A DNA stretch of 64,000 nucleotides from Xylophilus sp. Leaf220 (GTDB taxonomy: Bacteria > Pseudomonadota > Gammaproteobacteria > Burkholderiales > Burkholderiaceae_C): NCBI RefSeq assembly GCF_001421705.1, contig NZ_LMKO01000024.1, positions 136,458-200,457 on the forward strand. The letters are read 5' to 3'. The notes below the pieces were generated by a model. It saw nothing but the letters and a program-made list of their open reading frames with translations. It made no database searches and had not been told where the DNA came from. The translations under genes and the position numbers were made by a program. Below are positions 63,434 through 64,000 of this stretch, in pieces. Numbering within the stretch: position 1 is the stretch's first letter; the number at the start of each line of letters is the position of its first letter.

Positions 63434-63880
63434 GTGAAAACCATCCTTGTCCTGAACGGCCCCAACCTGAACCTGCTCGGCACCCGCGAGCCCGCGGTGT
63501 ACGGATCGGCGACGCTCGCCGACGTCGAGCGCCTGTGCCAGGAGGCCTGCGCCGCCCACGGCTTCGCACTCGATTTCCGCCAGAGCAACCACGAAGGCGT
63601 GCTGGTCGACTGGCTGCACGAAGCCGGCCGCGCCGAGGCCGCCGGCACCCTGGCCGGCGTGGTCTTCAACGCCGGGGCGTACACGCATACCAGCGTGGCG
63701 CTACACGACGCGATCAAGGGCGCCGGGGTGTCGGTGATCGAGCTGCACATCTCGAACGTGCATGCGCGGGAGGCGTTCCGGCACCACTCGTATCTGTCGC
63801 CGGCGGCGAAGGCGGTGATGGCGGGGTTCGGGGTGAAGGGGTATGGGTTGGCGATCGCGGGGGTGGCGGGGCTGGGGTGA
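63434..63880 (+). CDS. aroQ: Type II 3-dehydroquinate dehydratase
   Basis: 148 residues from GTG 63434, giving the family's usual start [19 protein letters not shown]. The Tyr in EPAVYGS and the motifs [13 protein letters not shown] and [17 protein letters not shown] are those of type II dehydroquinase. It interconverts 3-dehydroquinate and 3-dehydroshikimate. Here, last in a catabolic operon, it links quinate to the dehydratase. An ATG at 63395 would add 13 residues not typical of the family. Confidence 0.92.
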   Translation: MKTILVLNGPNLNLLGTREPAVYGSATLADVERLCQEACAAHGFALDFRQSNHEGVLVDWLHEAGRAEAAGTLAGVVFNAGAYTHTSVALHDAIKGAGVSVIELHISNVHAREAFRHHSYLSPAAKAVMAGFGVKGYGLAIAGVAGLG

Positions 63881-63935
63881 GGGCCGCGCTGCCTTGCCCC
63901 CTCTCCCCCTGGGAGAGGGCGGGGGTGAGGGCCGC
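63875..63935. repeat. Intergenic GC-rich palindromic repeat after aroQ
   Basis: CCCTCTCCC (63899-63907) and GGGAGAGGG (63911-63919) form a 9-bp stem with a 3-nt loop, flanked by two copies of GGGGTGAGGGCCGC, the first overlapping the aroQ stop. This phrase is common between genes of many proteobacteria and may end the operon. The last 65 bases to 64000 show nothing recognisable. Confidence 0.6.
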
Positions 63936-64000
63936 ACCCGGCTTTTGTGTGTCGCTGCTGCTTGTCGCTGGGCTGCGGCTTTCGGGTCCGGAGGCGGGGG

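Overview
The window looks like chromosomal DNA of a member of the Comamonadaceae (Burkholderiales). It is very GC-rich, it has the hemE-priA gene pair, several Bug/TctC-type periplasmic receptors and a complete minCDE locus, and it carries a short dispersed element (gctac..aatagctgctagccggcg..cgccggctac) that I recall from Acidovorax/Variovorax-type genomes. Genus cannot be assigned from sequence reading alone. About 53 protein genes are supported. I saw no rRNA, tRNA, CRISPR array, prophage or insertion sequence.

Layout. 1-212: end of a Bug receptor gene. 0.7-7.5 kb: a complete pgaABCD operon for poly-N-acetylglucosamine, followed by a DsbD-family protein and a PAS-GAF-PAS hybrid histidine kinase. 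12.5-17.5 kb: a divergent cluster of PLP enzymes, a cyclodeaminase-family enzyme, a DauR/YheO-like regulator and an asparaginase, which together suggest hydroxyaspartate/aspartate catabolism. 17.6-23 kb: a Bug receptor, hemE and priA, with about 1 kb of AT-richer non-coding DNA between hemE and priA that holds five perfect DnaA boxes in a tandemly repeated layout. 23-32 kb: an AEC exporter behind a leader-type terminator, a ring-cleaving dioxygenase, a pirin, a Tat-exported solute-binding protein, a PQQ dehydrogenase and a YjjJ-type HTH-HipA kinase. 32-39.5 kb: slyD, a P-loop kinase-like protein, two Bug receptor loci (one with an M20 amidohydrolase, one with a tartrate/malate dehydrogenase and a divergent LysR regulator), and a SUI1/DUF3820 pair. 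39.4-51 kb: two methyl-accepting chemotaxis proteins, each behind a good FliA (sigma-28) promoter, exeAB, a small low-GC phosphatase-like gene, katE, a flavin reductase and a glutamine amidotransferase. 51-57 kb: minCDE, an EamA exporter, an HpcH/HpaI aldolase and acetoacetyl-CoA synthetase. 57.3-58.2 kb: a small conserved protein and a Phd/ParE-type toxin-antitoxin pair with a perfect 20-bp operator. 58.2-63.9 kb: a quinate/shikimate-type catabolic operon (IclR regulator, two atypical AroE proteins, 3-dehydroshikimate dehydratase, MHS transporter, type II dehydroquinase) leading to protocatechuate.

Most interesting: the periodic DnaA-box array between hemE and priA; the hydroxyaspartate cluster, which resembles but does not equal the beta-hydroxyaspartate cycle; the leader terminator ahead of the AEC gene; and several places where dispersed repeats appear to have become part of coding sequence (DsbD signal peptide, two sites in acetoacetyl-CoA synthetase). 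All family calls come from reading motifs and overall resemblance; no database search was run.
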